The position numbers were made by a program, and so were the translations under genes. From Thermoanaerobacter wiegelii Rt8.B1 (GTDB lineage Bacteria > Bacillota > Thermoanaerobacteria > Thermoanaerobacterales > Thermoanaerobacteraceae), in contig NC_015958.1 of NCBI RefSeq assembly GCF_000147695.2, positions 350,501 through 414,500 on the forward strand: a stretch of DNA of 64,000 bases, written 5' to 3'. The notes under the pieces were generated by a model. The model ran no database searches. It had not been told where the DNA came from and saw only the letters and a list, made by a program, of their open reading frames with translations. Position 1 is the stretch's first letter. Every line of letters starts with the position of its first letter. Shown piece by piece: positions 28,065 through 37,118 of the stretch.

Positions 28065-28766
28065 ATGATAGTAGATAGTGATGTTAGGAAGAGTATAAAT
28101 GGAGTTAAAAGTGCACTACCTATTGTGTTAGGATATTTGCCAATAGGCTTTGCTTATGGACTAGTTGGCATGAAAAGCGGTTTTACTATTTCACAAGTGA
28201 TGGCATTGTCCCTTTTTGTATATGCGGGTTCAGCACAATTTATTGCTATAAGTTTGCTTAGTGCAGGAACAGGTATCGTTACATTGGTATCTACAATATT
28301 TATAGTGAATTTGAGGCACTTTTTATATAGTACATCACTATCGCAGTATATGAAACACATATCGAGGAAACATATACCAATATTATCTTTTTTTATTACG
28401 GATGAGACCTATGCTGTTGCGATTACAGATTTGCAAAGTAACTCTGAATATACTGAAGGTTATTTCTACCAACTATTTTTAACCTCCTATACTGCCTGGG
28501 TATTTTCTTCATTTTTAGGTGCTGTATCAGGAAGTTTGATAGGAGGCTCTATAAACGTAGGGCTTGATTTTGCACTTCCAGCAATGTATATTGCCTTGTT
28601 GCTAATGCAAATATCAGGGTATAAAAAAGTTTTTATAAGTGTCTTTTCGGGGCTGTTGTCTATAACTTTGATGTTTGTATTACCGGGAAATACAAATGTC
28701 ATTGTAGCCGCATTAATAGGTGCAGGAATGGGGGTATTGCTTGACAAATGGGTACGAAATTTATAA
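28065..28766 (+). CDS. azlC: AzlC-family branched-chain amino acid exporter subunit
   Basis: This 233-residue membrane protein has the family motifs VLGYLPIGFAYGLVGMKSGF at the start, SLFVYAGSAQFIAISLL next and NLRHFLYSTSLSQYM in the middle. AzlC and AzlD together export branched-chain amino acids. It overlaps azlD by 19 bases. It lies just downstream of the leucine-controlled leuS, so leucine balance links the neighbours, though the terminator may separate them. The ATG follows GTGAGGGAG. Confidence 0.9.
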   Translation: MIVDSDVRKSINGVKSALPIVLGYLPIGFAYGLVGMKSGFTISQVMALSLFVYAGSAQFIAISLLSAGTGIVTLVSTIFIVNLRHFLYSTSLSQYMKHISRKHIPILSFFITDETYAVAITDLQSNSEYTEGYFYQLFLTSYTAWVFSSFLGAVSGSLIGGSINVGLDFALPAMYIALLLMQISGYKKVFISVFSGLLSITLMFVLPGNTNVIVAALIGAGMGVLLDKWVRNL

Positions 28767-29071
28767 TAAGTGTTATTGGAATGTTTTTAATGACATATAT
28801 TCCGCGATTTATGCCTGTTTATGGCTTAACTAAAATAGAACTTCCTCAAGCTGTAAAGTCGTTTCTTGAGTATGTGCCTGTAGCAGTTCTTTCAGCTCTT
28901 TTATTTCCGGTAATTTTCATTAAGGATGGAAGGTTATTTCTAGCTTTGTCAAATATATATTTACTTTCAGCAATACCGACATTTATAGCCGCGTATTTTA
29001 CGAGAAAGTTATTTACACCTGTTGTTGTTGGTATTGTCAGCTATGTGATTTTATCATTTATTATTAAGTAG
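28748..29071 (+). CDS. azlD: AzlD-family branched-chain amino acid exporter subunit
   Basis: This 107-residue partner of AzlC has four likely membrane helices. It contains MTYIPRFMPVYGL (the RxxP feature of the family) and EYVPVAVLSALLFP. The ATG lies within the end of azlC, so the two are cotranscribed and translationally coupled. A hairpin terminator follows at 29103. Confidence 0.88.
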   Translation: MGTKFIISVIGMFLMTYIPRFMPVYGLTKIELPQAVKSFLEYVPVAVLSALLFPVIFIKDGRLFLALSNIYLLSAIPTFIAAYFTRKLFTPVVVGIVSYVILSFIIK

Positions 29072-29102
29072 ATTGGTATGCTTTCTGGATAACAATGTTT
29101 TT

Positions 29103-29130
29103 ACTGCTTTTTAAAATAAGCAGTTTTTTT
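29103..29130 (+). terminator. Intrinsic terminator after azlD
   Basis: ACTGCTT pairs with AAGCAGT around a short A-rich loop, followed by TTTTTTT. Confidence 0.8.
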
Positions 29131-29201
29131 GTTTGCATTTTTGTGATATAATATACTTGCAAATGTTTGATAAACAAATAATTGTTTGGGAGTGTGTGAA
29201 T

Positions 29202-30305
29202 GTGGCATTAACACAAAGAGAAAAAGAGATACTAAGATTAATCAAGAAAAATCCTATGATTTCCCAAGAAGAATTGTCGAAACTTATGGGTATTAGCAGG
29301 TCAGCTGTTGCAGGGCACATAGCAAACCTCATGAAAAAGGGCTTTATATTAGGAAGAGGCTATGTAGTGAGGGACTTTAAAGGTGTTACTGTAGTTGGAG
29401 GAGCAAATATAGATATAAAAGGTAAACCTTATTCAGAGCTTAAAAAACACACTTCAAATCCGGGACACATAAACATAGCGCCTGGTGGTGTAGGACGAAA
29501 CATTGCTCACAATCTTGCACAGCTTAGTTTACCTGTTACGCTTTTGTCTGTCGTAGGGAATGATGATGAAGGGAGAAGACTTCTTGAGGAGACAAGGCAA
29601 GCAGGAGTGAATGTGGAGCAGGTAGTGATTTCAAATACAAGGCGCACAGGGATATATCTTGCCATTCTTAATGCAATTGGGGATATGGATGTGGCTCTTT
29701 CTGGAATGGACATTTTAGAAGAACTAAATATACAATATCTTGAGTCAAAGATGGAAGTTATAAAAAATAGTGAGATTGTAGTTTTTGATACCAATATTCC
29801 TGAAGACAGTATCAAATATATTGTGGAACTTTGTTCCAATCACAATATTCCTGTAGTTGCAGAACCTGTTTCAATAGACAAAGCAAAAAAATTAATAGGT
29901 GTACTTGACAAAATCGATTATATAACTCCAAATAAGGAAGAACTTGAATCGATATCTGAAATTAAAGTAGAAAACGATGAGGATATGAAAAAAGCAGTAA
30001 AGCTTTTAAGGCAAAAAGGTGTCAAAAATGTCATAGTAACTTTAGGAGAAAGAGGAGTGTATATTTCAACGGCAGAATTTGAAAAATTTATGAAACCCTA
30101 TGATACCGAAATTGTTGATGCTACAGGTGCAGGAGATGCTTTGACCGCTGGCTTGGTCTATGGTATTTTTAATGGCTATCCTCTGGATGTATCAGCAAAA
30201 TTTGGTCTTGCTGCGGCATCTCTTACAATATCCTCACCTTATACAGTAAATCCATTTTTAAATGAAAATCAATTAAAAAATATAGTAAAGGAGATTGTAA
30301 AATGA
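29202..30305 (+). CDS. psuK: Pseudouridine kinase with N-terminal winged helix
   Basis: This is a protein of about 367 residues. It opens with a winged-helix segment ([20 protein letters not shown], then [19 protein letters not shown]) and continues as a PfkB-family kinase with [23 protein letters not shown] and the catalytic [13 protein letters not shown] near the C-terminus. The gene overlaps psuG by four bases. This pairing identifies it as the pseudouridine kinase, which makes pseudouridine 5'-phosphate for PsuG. The helix-turn-helix fusion suggests it may also regulate. I chose the GTG at 29202 behind TGGGAG; the longer frame to 29133 lacks a site. Confidence 0.88.
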   Translation: MALTQREKEILRLIKKNPMISQEELSKLMGISRSAVAGHIANLMKKGFILGRGYVVRDFKGVTVVGGANIDIKGKPYSELKKHTSNPGHINIAPGGVGRNIAHNLAQLSLPVTLLSVVGNDDEGRRLLEETRQAGVNVEQVVISNTRRTGIYLAILNAIGDMDVALSGMDILEELNIQYLESKMEVIKNSEIVVFDTNIPEDSIKYIVELCSNHNIPVVAEPVSIDKAKKLIGVLDKIDYITPNKEELESISEIKVENDEDMKKAVKLLRQKGVKNVIVTLGERGVYISTAEFEKFMKPYDTEIVDATGAGDALTAGLVYGIFNGYPLDVSAKFGLAAASLTISSPYTVNPFLNENQLKNIVKEIVK

Positions 30306-31225
30306 ATAATTTCATTGATATGTCAAAAGAAGTTAAAGAAGCAATGGAGGAAGGAAAACCTGTTGTTGCACTTGAATCCACTATAATATCTCACGGAATG
30401 CCATATCCTGAAAACATTGAAACGGCTAAAGCTTTAGAAAACATTATAAGAGAAGAGGGAGCTATACCTGCGACAATTGCAATTATAAATGGAAGAATAA
30501 AAATAGGTTTAAGCAAAAAAGAGCTTGAATTTATGGCTACCTCAAAAGAAATATTAAAAGCCAGCAGAAGAGATTTGCCAGCAGTTTTAGCAAAAGGATT
30601 TAGTGCAGCCACTACAGTTTCCGCAACAATGATTTGTGCAAATCTTGCGGGCATAAAGATTTTTGTTACAGGAGGCATAGGAGGTGTTCACAGAGGAGCA
30701 GAACAAACCTTTGATGTATCAGCTGATTTACAAGAACTTGCAAATACAAATGTAGCAGTTGTGTGTGCAGGTGCAAAGGCAATACTCGACCTTTCTCGCA
30801 CTCTTGAATACCTTGAAACCTTTGGGGTTCCTGTGGTAGGGTTTAAAACTTCAGAGTTTCCAGCTTTTTATACAAGAGAAAGTGGGTTTAAAGTTGATTA
30901 CAAAGTTAATGACGAAATAGAGGCTGCAAAAATTATAAAGACGAAATGGGATTTAGGCCTTCGCGGTGGGATTTTAATTGCAAATCCTATTCCAGAAGAA
31001 TATGCCTTGGATAAGGCTTATATAGATAAGGCAATAGAAGATGCCCTTTATGAGGCAGAAAAACGCAATATAAAAGGTAAAGAAATAACACCCTTTTTGT
31101 TAGATAAAATAAAAGATTTGACTGAAGGAAAAAGCTTAAAGGCTAATATTGAACTTGTTAAAAACAATGCTTTTGTTGGCGCAAAAATTGCTATTGAATT
31201 AAATAAATTGTATAAAGAGGCATAA
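30302..31225 (+). CDS. psuG: Pseudouridine-5'-phosphate glycosidase
   Basis: This 307-residue enzyme of the PsuG/IndA family splits pseudouridine 5'-phosphate into uracil and ribose 5-phosphate. Recognised stretches are [53 protein letters not shown] and [15 protein letters not shown], all family signatures. The length is normal. It overlaps psuK (ATGA) and ends in a hairpin terminator, next to which the group II intron sits. Confidence 0.93.
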   Translation: MNNFIDMSKEVKEAMEEGKPVVALESTIISHGMPYPENIETAKALENIIREEGAIPATIAIINGRIKIGLSKKELEFMATSKEILKASRRDLPAVLAKGFSAATTVSATMICANLAGIKIFVTGGIGGVHRGAEQTFDVSADLQELANTNVAVVCAGAKAILDLSRTLEYLETFGVPVVGFKTSEFPAFYTRESGFKVDYKVNDEIEAAKIIKTKWDLGLRGGILIANPIPEEYALDKAYIDKAIEDALYEAEKRNIKGKEITPFLLDKIKDLTEGKSLKANIELVKNNAFVGAKIAIELNKLYKEA

Positions 31226-31240
31226 TCCGCCTCTTTATAC
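31214..31240. terminator. psuG terminator (also ends tlp)
   Basis: TAAAGAGGC pairs with GCCTCTTTA around a short AT-rich centre. It overlaps the psuG stop and originally lay between convergent psuG and tlp. The intron was inserted four bases beyond it. Confidence 0.85.
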
Positions 31241-31244
31241 TTAC

Positions 31245-33154
31245 GTGCGCCCGGCATGGGCGATAACTAGGCGGTGAAAGTCCGCTGTGGGCTTGGTAGT
31301 GGGAACCACTAGCCAAGAGCAAGGGTGTCCATCGTGAGGTGGAATCTGAAGGAAGCTTAAGGCAAAATCTCGGTCTGATGAACAAGAACCAGATAAGAGG
31401 CTGAATTGGGATGGATGAGTTTGCGTAACAAAACGAAGTCCAACACTACCCGAATCCCATACAGTAAATCTGGCAGATATATGAGATGAAAGTTATCGTT
31501 CTTACCCGGGGAGGTCTCAAGGATAAGTCATGGAAGTAAAATCTGAAGTGACAACCCATGCAGTGATGTATGGCTGAACCTTGAGAAGTCAGCAGAGGTC
31601 ATAGTACTTATCTAGTCATGAATAGATAAGGAAGGACCGAACGTTAGGAGGTTTTGGAAATCTTATGGACTCGAAAGATATGCAGAGACTGCAGACAACT
31701 CAACAAAGAGGCTATCCGTTGAATAGAGAAATGGAATTTCAAAAGACAACGGAAGTGCATAGTATATCATCGGCGTCGGAAGATGGAAGAAACGAGGTAC
31801 AAAGATATACCGGCAAGATGCTTGAAATGATAGTAGAACGAGGGAACATGGAAGCAGCATACAAGCACGTTGTTGCAAATAAAGGAAGCCATGGAGTCGA
31901 TGGGATGGGAGTAGATGAACTTCTACCGTATCTCAAAGAAAACTGGGCAACCATAAAACAACAACTGCTGGAGGGGAAATACAAACCACAACCAGTGCGA
32001 AGAGTAGAAATTCCCAAACCTGATGGAGGAGTAAGACTACTAGGAATACCTACAGTACTAGACAGACTAATACAACAAGCAATAGCCCAAATACTAAATA
32101 AAGTCTACAACCATACATTTTCTGATAGCAGTTATGGATTCAGACCAGGACGCAGTGCAAAAGACGCAATAAAAGCCGCAGAAGCATACATAAATGAAGG
32201 ATACACGTGGGTTGTAGATATGGACTTAGAAAAGTTCTTTGACAGAGTAAACCACGACATAATAATGTCCAAACTAGAAAAGCGGATAGGAGATAAAAGG
32301 GTACTAAAGTTAATACGAAGATACCTAGAATCAGGAGTAATGATAAACGGAATCAAAGTATCAACAGAAGAAGGGACACCCCAAGGAGGGCCATTAAGTC
32401 CCCTATTAGCAAACATAATGTTGGACGAACTAGACAAAGAACTTGAGAAACGAGGGCATAAATTCTGCCGATATGCAGATGACTGCAACATATATGTAAA
32501 AAGCAGGTCTGCAGGAAACAGAGTAATGAAGAGCATAAAGAAATTCATAGAAAGCAAATTAAAACTAAAAGTCAACGAAGCAAAAAGTGCTGTAGATAGA
32601 CCATGGAGAAGAAAATTTCTTGGATTTTCATTCTATACAAAAGAAAACGAAGTAAGAATAAGAATCCATGAAAAATCCATCAAAAGGTTTAAGGAAAAAG
32701 TAAGAGAAATAACCAATCGGAACAAGGGAATAAGCATGGAAAACAGAATAAAAAGACTAAATCAAATAACAACAGGATGGGTCAACTATTTTGGATTAGC
32801 AGACGCGAAAAGCATAATGAAAACCCTTGACGAATGGATAAGGCGAAGACTAAGGGCATGTATATGGAAACAATGGAAGAAGATAAAAACGAAGCATGAT
32901 AACTTAGTAAAACTAGGAGTAGAAGAACAAAAAGCCTGGGTACGCCAATACAAGGAAAGGCTACTGGAGAATATCCAATAGCCCAATCCTAAATAAGACT
33001 CTTACAAATAAATACTTTGAAAGCATAGGTTATAAGAGTTTATCCCAAAGATATCTAATTGTACACAATTCCTAATGAACCGCCGTATACCGAACGGTAC
33101 GTACGGTGGTGTGAGAGGACGCTGAATAAAATAATTATTCAGCTCCTACTCGAT
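31245..33154 (+). mobile_element. Group II intron (about 1.9 kb)
   Basis: The 5' end GTGCGCCCGGC is typical of bacterial group II introns. A long structured leader precedes the intron-encoded reverse transcriptase. Near the 3' end the domain V-like hairpin (GAACCGCCGTATACCGAACGG onwards) and a domain VI stem (GCTGAATAA / TTATTCAGC) are visible, and the intron ends with CCTACTCGAT. Joining the flanks restores a plain tlp stop codon and the shared terminator, which fixes both boundaries. The site just after a terminator hairpin recalls class IIC, but the class was not proven. Confidence 0.9.
31665..33075 (+). pseudogene. ltrA: Group II intron reverse transcriptase/maturase, C-terminal frameshift
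   Basis: The reverse transcriptase is recognisable over 420 residues: GSHGVDGMGVDELLPYL, GYTWVVDMDLEKFFDRVNHD, the catalytic CRYADDCNIYV near residue 270 and the maturase WRRKFLGFSFY and ITTGWVNYFGLAD. The frame breaks at about 32938. The out-of-frame continuation (NTRKGYWRISNSPILNKTL up to YLIVHNS) ends at 33075, while the frame as it stands stops at 32981. A one-base deletion would restore it. No endonuclease domain is present. The ATG at 31665 follows GGAGG at long spacing. Confidence 0.88.
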
Positions 33155-33408
33155 TTTTTGTCTTTATCGTGTACTTCATCTATTATTTCTTCTCTCATGT
33201 TTTGTATGCTTATAAGCCTATTTTTGTTTTTTTGCTTAATCCTTTCTATTTCTTCAGGAGAAAGTTCTTCTGCGTGTAGTTTTAGGTAATCTTCTGCTTC
33301 TCTATAATTTTCTATAGTATCGTGTATCATCTGTTGTAATTTCTCTACATTGTCTGTGCGGTCATCCGGCTTTGGAGGTTTTGCGTATTTATCATTTTCC
33401 TTTGCCAT
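33139..33408 (-). CDS. tlp: Small acid-soluble spore protein Tlp
   Basis: This 89-residue protein matches Bacillus Tlp: KPDDRTDNVEKLQQMIHDTI, then ENYREAEDYL and RIKQKNKNRLISIQNMREEI. It is a minor DNA-associated protein of the spore core. The ATG at 33408 follows TAGGAG on the minus strand; the extra MRF upstream is not needed. The natural end was HDKDKK-stop. The group II intron sits exactly after that lysine codon, so the gene now reads three extra residues (SRS) into intron DNA. The protein is probably still functional. It supports a sporulating host. Confidence 0.9.
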   Translation of the reverse strand: MAKENDKYAKPPKPDDRTDNVEKLQQMIHDTIENYREAEDYLKLHAEELSPEEIERIKQKNKNRLISIQNMREEIIDEVHDKDKKSSRS

Positions 33409-33480
33409 AAATCTCACTCCTAATTTTAAAGTTTCTCATATTTATTTTGTTCATAAAAAATATTTATATGTATTATAGAA

Positions 33481-33528
33481 AAAGCATGTTTTTAAGTGCG
33501 AAAATTTTAAAACATGCTTTTTGTTTTT
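33481..33528. terminator. Hairpin between tlp and pit
   Basis: AAAGCATGTTTT pairs with AAAACATGCTTT around a 16-base loop, followed by TTGTTTTTT. It could serve either side. Confidence 0.7.
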
Positions 33529-34409
33529 TAAAAATTTGAAGTATATGTAAATAACCTGTATAATTGTGTTAAGTATTTGTGCATAAAATAAAAGTTAAAT
33601 ATGGCTTTTTTACTTGAGGTGATGTCATGGATTTTTATTTTATTGCAATTATAGTAATATTTTTTTATATATTTGTAACTGGTTTTCACGACGAAGGGAA
33701 TCTTGTTGCTACTATTATATTTTCAAGGTCTATAGATGCAAAAAAAGCTTTTATTCTTGCAGCTATTGCACAATTTTTGGGTACAACAATAATAAGTACT
33801 AATGTCAGTAAGACAATGGCAAATGACATTGTAAAATATGAGTATTTATTTAAAAGTGGTCACAATATCAGTTTGTTGATATTATGCGGTTTAATTGGTG
33901 CCATGATATGGAACTTTATTACCTGGTATTTTGGAATACCTTCTAGTTCTTCTCATGCGTTAATTGGCGGAATGTTAGGACCTTTTGTCTTAGAATACGG
34001 TTTTAACTCAATAAATGTACAAGGTATACTATTTAGAGCTATTCTTCCGTTGTTTCTGTCTCCTATAATAGGATTTGTTACGGGATATTTAGTAACATTT
34101 TTTTTATCAGAAATATTGAAAAATCATACGCCGGCAGCGAATAACGGGCTTAAAAAACTGCAATGTTTTACTCTCTTTTTTCTCAATGCAGGACAGGGGT
34201 CAAATGATGCCCAAAAAGGGATGGGTTTAATCGTTATTTTAATGATGATAAAGGGACAAACTCATAATTTTGAAGTGCCATTTGATGTAAAATACATATC
34301 GGCTTTAATGATTTCTTTTGGATTTATATTAGGAGGTTTTAGAATAATCAAGAATGTAGGAGCAGGAATATACAGAGTGAGGCCTTTTCACTCCTTTAAT
34401 GCACAGCTT

Positions 34410-36053
34410 AGACTTGTGCAAAATTCAAAAGCCTTCATTTAAGCCATTTCATAGACATGCTTTTTTTCTATCACTCTTGAATTTTTTATCTTTTATGTAG
34501 GATTTCCCCTCCCATTTGTCGAATTATTATATATACACTATAAAAATTTTTTTAAGGAGGAGGAATTCCTACATGTACCAGCTTCAATTACTTTTAAATA
34601 TACCTGAACTCTTTACCTCTCAGTCTAAAATTGATTTCTATTCTTCTATGTTTGAAAATCTTGACCTGTCTTCAATACCTGAATTCCCTTCCTCTAATCA
34701 TGGACGTAAGGGTTATTCTCATCATGCACTTTTTAGAGCTTTTATTGTTATGAAAGCTGAAAGATTCGGTACAATTTCTGACCTTTTAGATTATCTCCGC
34801 AATAATCTTATCATTGCTCATCTTTGTGGCTTCGATATTTCTAAACCTCTTCCTTCTTATTGGACTTTTCGCCGTTTTATTAATGACTTCTCTCATGATT
34901 ATTTAACCACTATCTTTCAAAATCAAGTCAATATCCTCAAAAATATGGGTATTATCTCTGGTGAGTTTATTTCCATGGATTCTACTCCTATTAAAGCTAA
35001 CACTAAGTTAAATAACCCTAAGTCTTTTTCTAAAAATAAATTCTCTAAAGATAATCAGCCTAAGTCTGATAAGGATTGTAAATTAGGCGTTTATTCTGCT
35101 TCTAATGATTCTTCTAATAAACGTTATAAGTTTTATTGGGGATATAAAAATCATATTATTGTTGATGCTATCTCTGGTTTACCTATCGCTGAAACTACTA
35201 CTCCCGCTGATGTCCCTGATTTTGAAGTTGCTTTGTCTTTACTTGAAAAGACTAATAATTGGTTTAAACTGACTGGTACTAATTTTATCGCTGATAAAGG
35301 TTATGACGTTAAGAAACTCTATAATTATGTTAGAGATACTCTCCACGGTCATTGCTTTATCCCTCTTAACAAGCGTAATTCTAAAAATCCCCCTCTGACT
35401 GATGATGGTTATATGGTTTGTGAAGCGGGTATTAAAATGCTTAAAGATGGCAAACAGTATTTTAATGGTTTTATTAAGCAAAAATTTGTTTGCAAGTTCT
35501 GTAATTCTAAAGATGATTCTGCCTGCCCTATAAAGCATCCTAAATATTTTAATGGCAAAAAGCATAGAGGCTGTACTAAGTATGCTATTATATCTTCTGA
35601 TTATAGGTCCTCTATTAATAGAGACTCCCTATATTTTAAGGCTGTCTATAGATTGAGAATTGAATCAGAAAGATATAATTCCCGCTTTAAAGCTCTGGAT
35701 TTTGAAAAGGCTTATGTTAGAAATATTAATTCTGTGAGCAACCTTAATACTTTTGGCCATATTACTTTGCTTACTGTCGCTATTGTAGCTATTAAGTTGG
35801 GCAAATATGATGAGTTTAGATCTCTTGTTGCTTTGATGCAATCGGCCTAATTTTTACTGAATCTATTTCATGCCATTTTTTAACATTTGACTCCTACAGG
35901 ATATTTATGCCCTTTTTTAGCCCTCTTTTTATCTTTTCTTTTCCCTTACCACTTCCTTTATGTTTGATTGTCAGTCTTGATTACTATATATTGTATGTCA
36001 TACATATTTTGGCTTTTGATTATGATTATTTTATTTAATTTTGCACATCCCTA
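34410..36053 (+). mobile_element. DDE insertion sequence in pit (IS1182/IS4-like)
   Basis: The element is about 1644 bp. Its ends share TGTGCAAAATT as imperfect inverted repeats, and GCACAGCTT (34401-34409 and 36054-36062) is a perfect 9-bp target duplication. A decayed left end of the same element lies at 40291-40434. The clean duplication means a recent insertion. Family placement is tentative. Confidence 0.9.
34573..35850 (+). CDS. DDE transposase (IS1182/IS4-like)
   Basis: This protein of about 425 residues starts with MYQLQLLLNIPELF and FSRAF-like FRAFIVMKAERFGTISDL. The acidic triad is likely the Asp in SMDSTPIKA (near 135), the Asp in IADKGYD (near 239) and the Glu in RIESERYN (near 363). 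A cysteine cluster (CKFCNSKDDSACPIKHP) lies between the second and third. The ATG at 34573 follows AAGGAGGAGGA. The gene is unbroken, so the element may still be active. Codon use, rich in T-ending codons, differs slightly from neighbours. Confidence 0.85.
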   Translation: MYQLQLLLNIPELFTSQSKIDFYSSMFENLDLSSIPEFPSSNHGRKGYSHHALFRAFIVMKAERFGTISDLLDYLRNNLIIAHLCGFDISKPLPSYWTFRRFINDFSHDYLTTIFQNQVNILKNMGIISGEFISMDSTPIKANTKLNNPKSFSKNKFSKDNQPKSDKDCKLGVYSASNDSSNKRYKFYWGYKNHIIVDAISGLPIAETTTPADVPDFEVALSLLEKTNNWFKLTGTNFIADKGYDVKKLYNYVRDTLHGHCFIPLNKRNSKNPPLTDDGYMVCEAGIKMLKDGKQYFNGFIKQKFVCKFCNSKDDSACPIKHPKYFNGKKHRGCTKYAIISSDYRSSINRDSLYFKAVYRLRIESERYNSRFKALDFEKAYVRNINSVSNLNTFGHITLLTVAIVAIKLGKYDEFRSLVALMQSA

Positions 36054-36298
36054 GCACAGCTTTCTTCCCTTTTAGTTGTAAGTATAGCAGCAATCATTGG
36101 TGCGCCAATCAGCGGTACACAGTTAATTAATTCTTCTATTTTAGGCATTGGAGCAAAAGAAAGACCTACAGCTGTAAGATGGCAGTTTGCGAAAGGGATG
36201 ATTACAGCGTGGTTTATAACAATTCCTGTATCCTTTATAATTTCTTGTTTAATTTACGATTTGACTAAACTTTTATAAGGAAGGGATAAAAGATAAAT

Positions 36299-36907
36299 GT
36301 GTTCAAATGGTTATTTTCCAAAGATACAGATTTTTATAAATTATTAGGAGAGCAGTCTAAACTCACATTACAAGGGGTTTATGCTTTGGAAAAATATATG
36401 ATGACAGGGAATATAGAAGATGGGCATGAGGTAAATAGATTAGAAAAAATTGCAGACAGAAAAAGAGAAGAGTTAATAGATGAACTCGATAAAACTTTTA
36501 TTACTCCATTTGATAGAGAAGATATATTCAATTTATCTAAAGCTATTGATGATATATTAGATTATTCTAACACTACTGTGAAGGAAATGGAAGCATATAA
36601 TTTGCAACCTACTGGTGAGCTTCAGGAAATTGTGACGGTGATAAAATACAGCACAGACCTCATTTATAAATCAGTATGTAATCTTAACAGAGATAAAAGA
36701 GAGGGCATGAGACAGGCTCTAAAAGCGAAAAAATATGAAAACGAAGTAGAAAATTTATATAGAGAAAATTTGGCTAAGTTGTTTGAGGAAGAGGATATAA
36801 GATATATTTTAAAGATGAGAGAAATCTTCAGGCATTTAAGCAACTGTGCAGACAAAATAGACCTTGCAGGAGATATTTTAGGGCATATTTATGTAAAAAT
36901 GATGTAA
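36299..36907 (+). CDS. DUF47 (PhoU-like) Pit accessory protein
   Basis: This 202-residue helical protein of the UPF0111/DUF47 family has the typical tails LLGEQSKLTLQGVYALEKYM, ELDKTFITPFDREDIFNLSK and AIDDILDYSNTTVKEMEAY. Such proteins pair with Pit permeases and are thought to control phosphate uptake. The GTG follows AAGGAAGGG 21 bases after the pit stop. The permease it served is now broken upstream, so its current expression depends on promoters inside or after the IS. Confidence 0.9.
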   Translation: MFKWLFSKDTDFYKLLGEQSKLTLQGVYALEKYMMTGNIEDGHEVNRLEKIADRKREELIDELDKTFITPFDREDIFNLSKAIDDILDYSNTTVKEMEAYNLQPTGELQEIVTVIKYSTDLIYKSVCNLNRDKREGMRQALKAKKYENEVENLYRENLAKLFEEEDIRYILKMREIFRHLSNCADKIDLAGDILGHIYVKMM

Positions 36908-36966
36908 AGTGTGGTATAAAGTTATAGAGAGAGTTTTTGCGGAGGTGATGGAAATGTTGCGAACTG

Positions 36967-36995
36967 AAAGCGCTCATTGGGGCGCTTTTATTTTT
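36967..36995 (+). terminator. Intrinsic terminator after DUF47 gene
   Basis: AAAGCGC pairs with GCGCTTT around a short loop, followed by TATTTTTATT. Confidence 0.75.
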
Positions 36996-37118
36996 ATTCA
37001 TTTTTTAATGGTGTAAATTTAGGTAGGTGCTCCGAGCAAAGATAAAAAATTAAGTGTTTTAAAGTGTATTGTTTTTTTGTATCTTATGATAAAATGTACT
37101 GTAAAGGGGGCGAGGTAT

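Larger units (their letters stand above)
33627..36278 (+). pseudogene. pit: Pit-family phosphate/sulfate permease, cut by an IS
   Basis: The first part (33627-34409) has the family's opening GFHDEGNLVATIIFSRSI, the SSSSHALIGG loop and GQGSNDAQKGMG. The second part resumes at 36063 with SSLLVVSIAAIIGAPISGTQ and ends at the stop TAA at 36276-36278. The duplicated GCACAGCTT on both sides of the IS, removed once, restores the continuous frame AQLSSLL, so the gene was intact before insertion. About 330 residues, the normal length. It formed an operon with the DUF47 gene 21 bases downstream. Confidence 0.92.
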
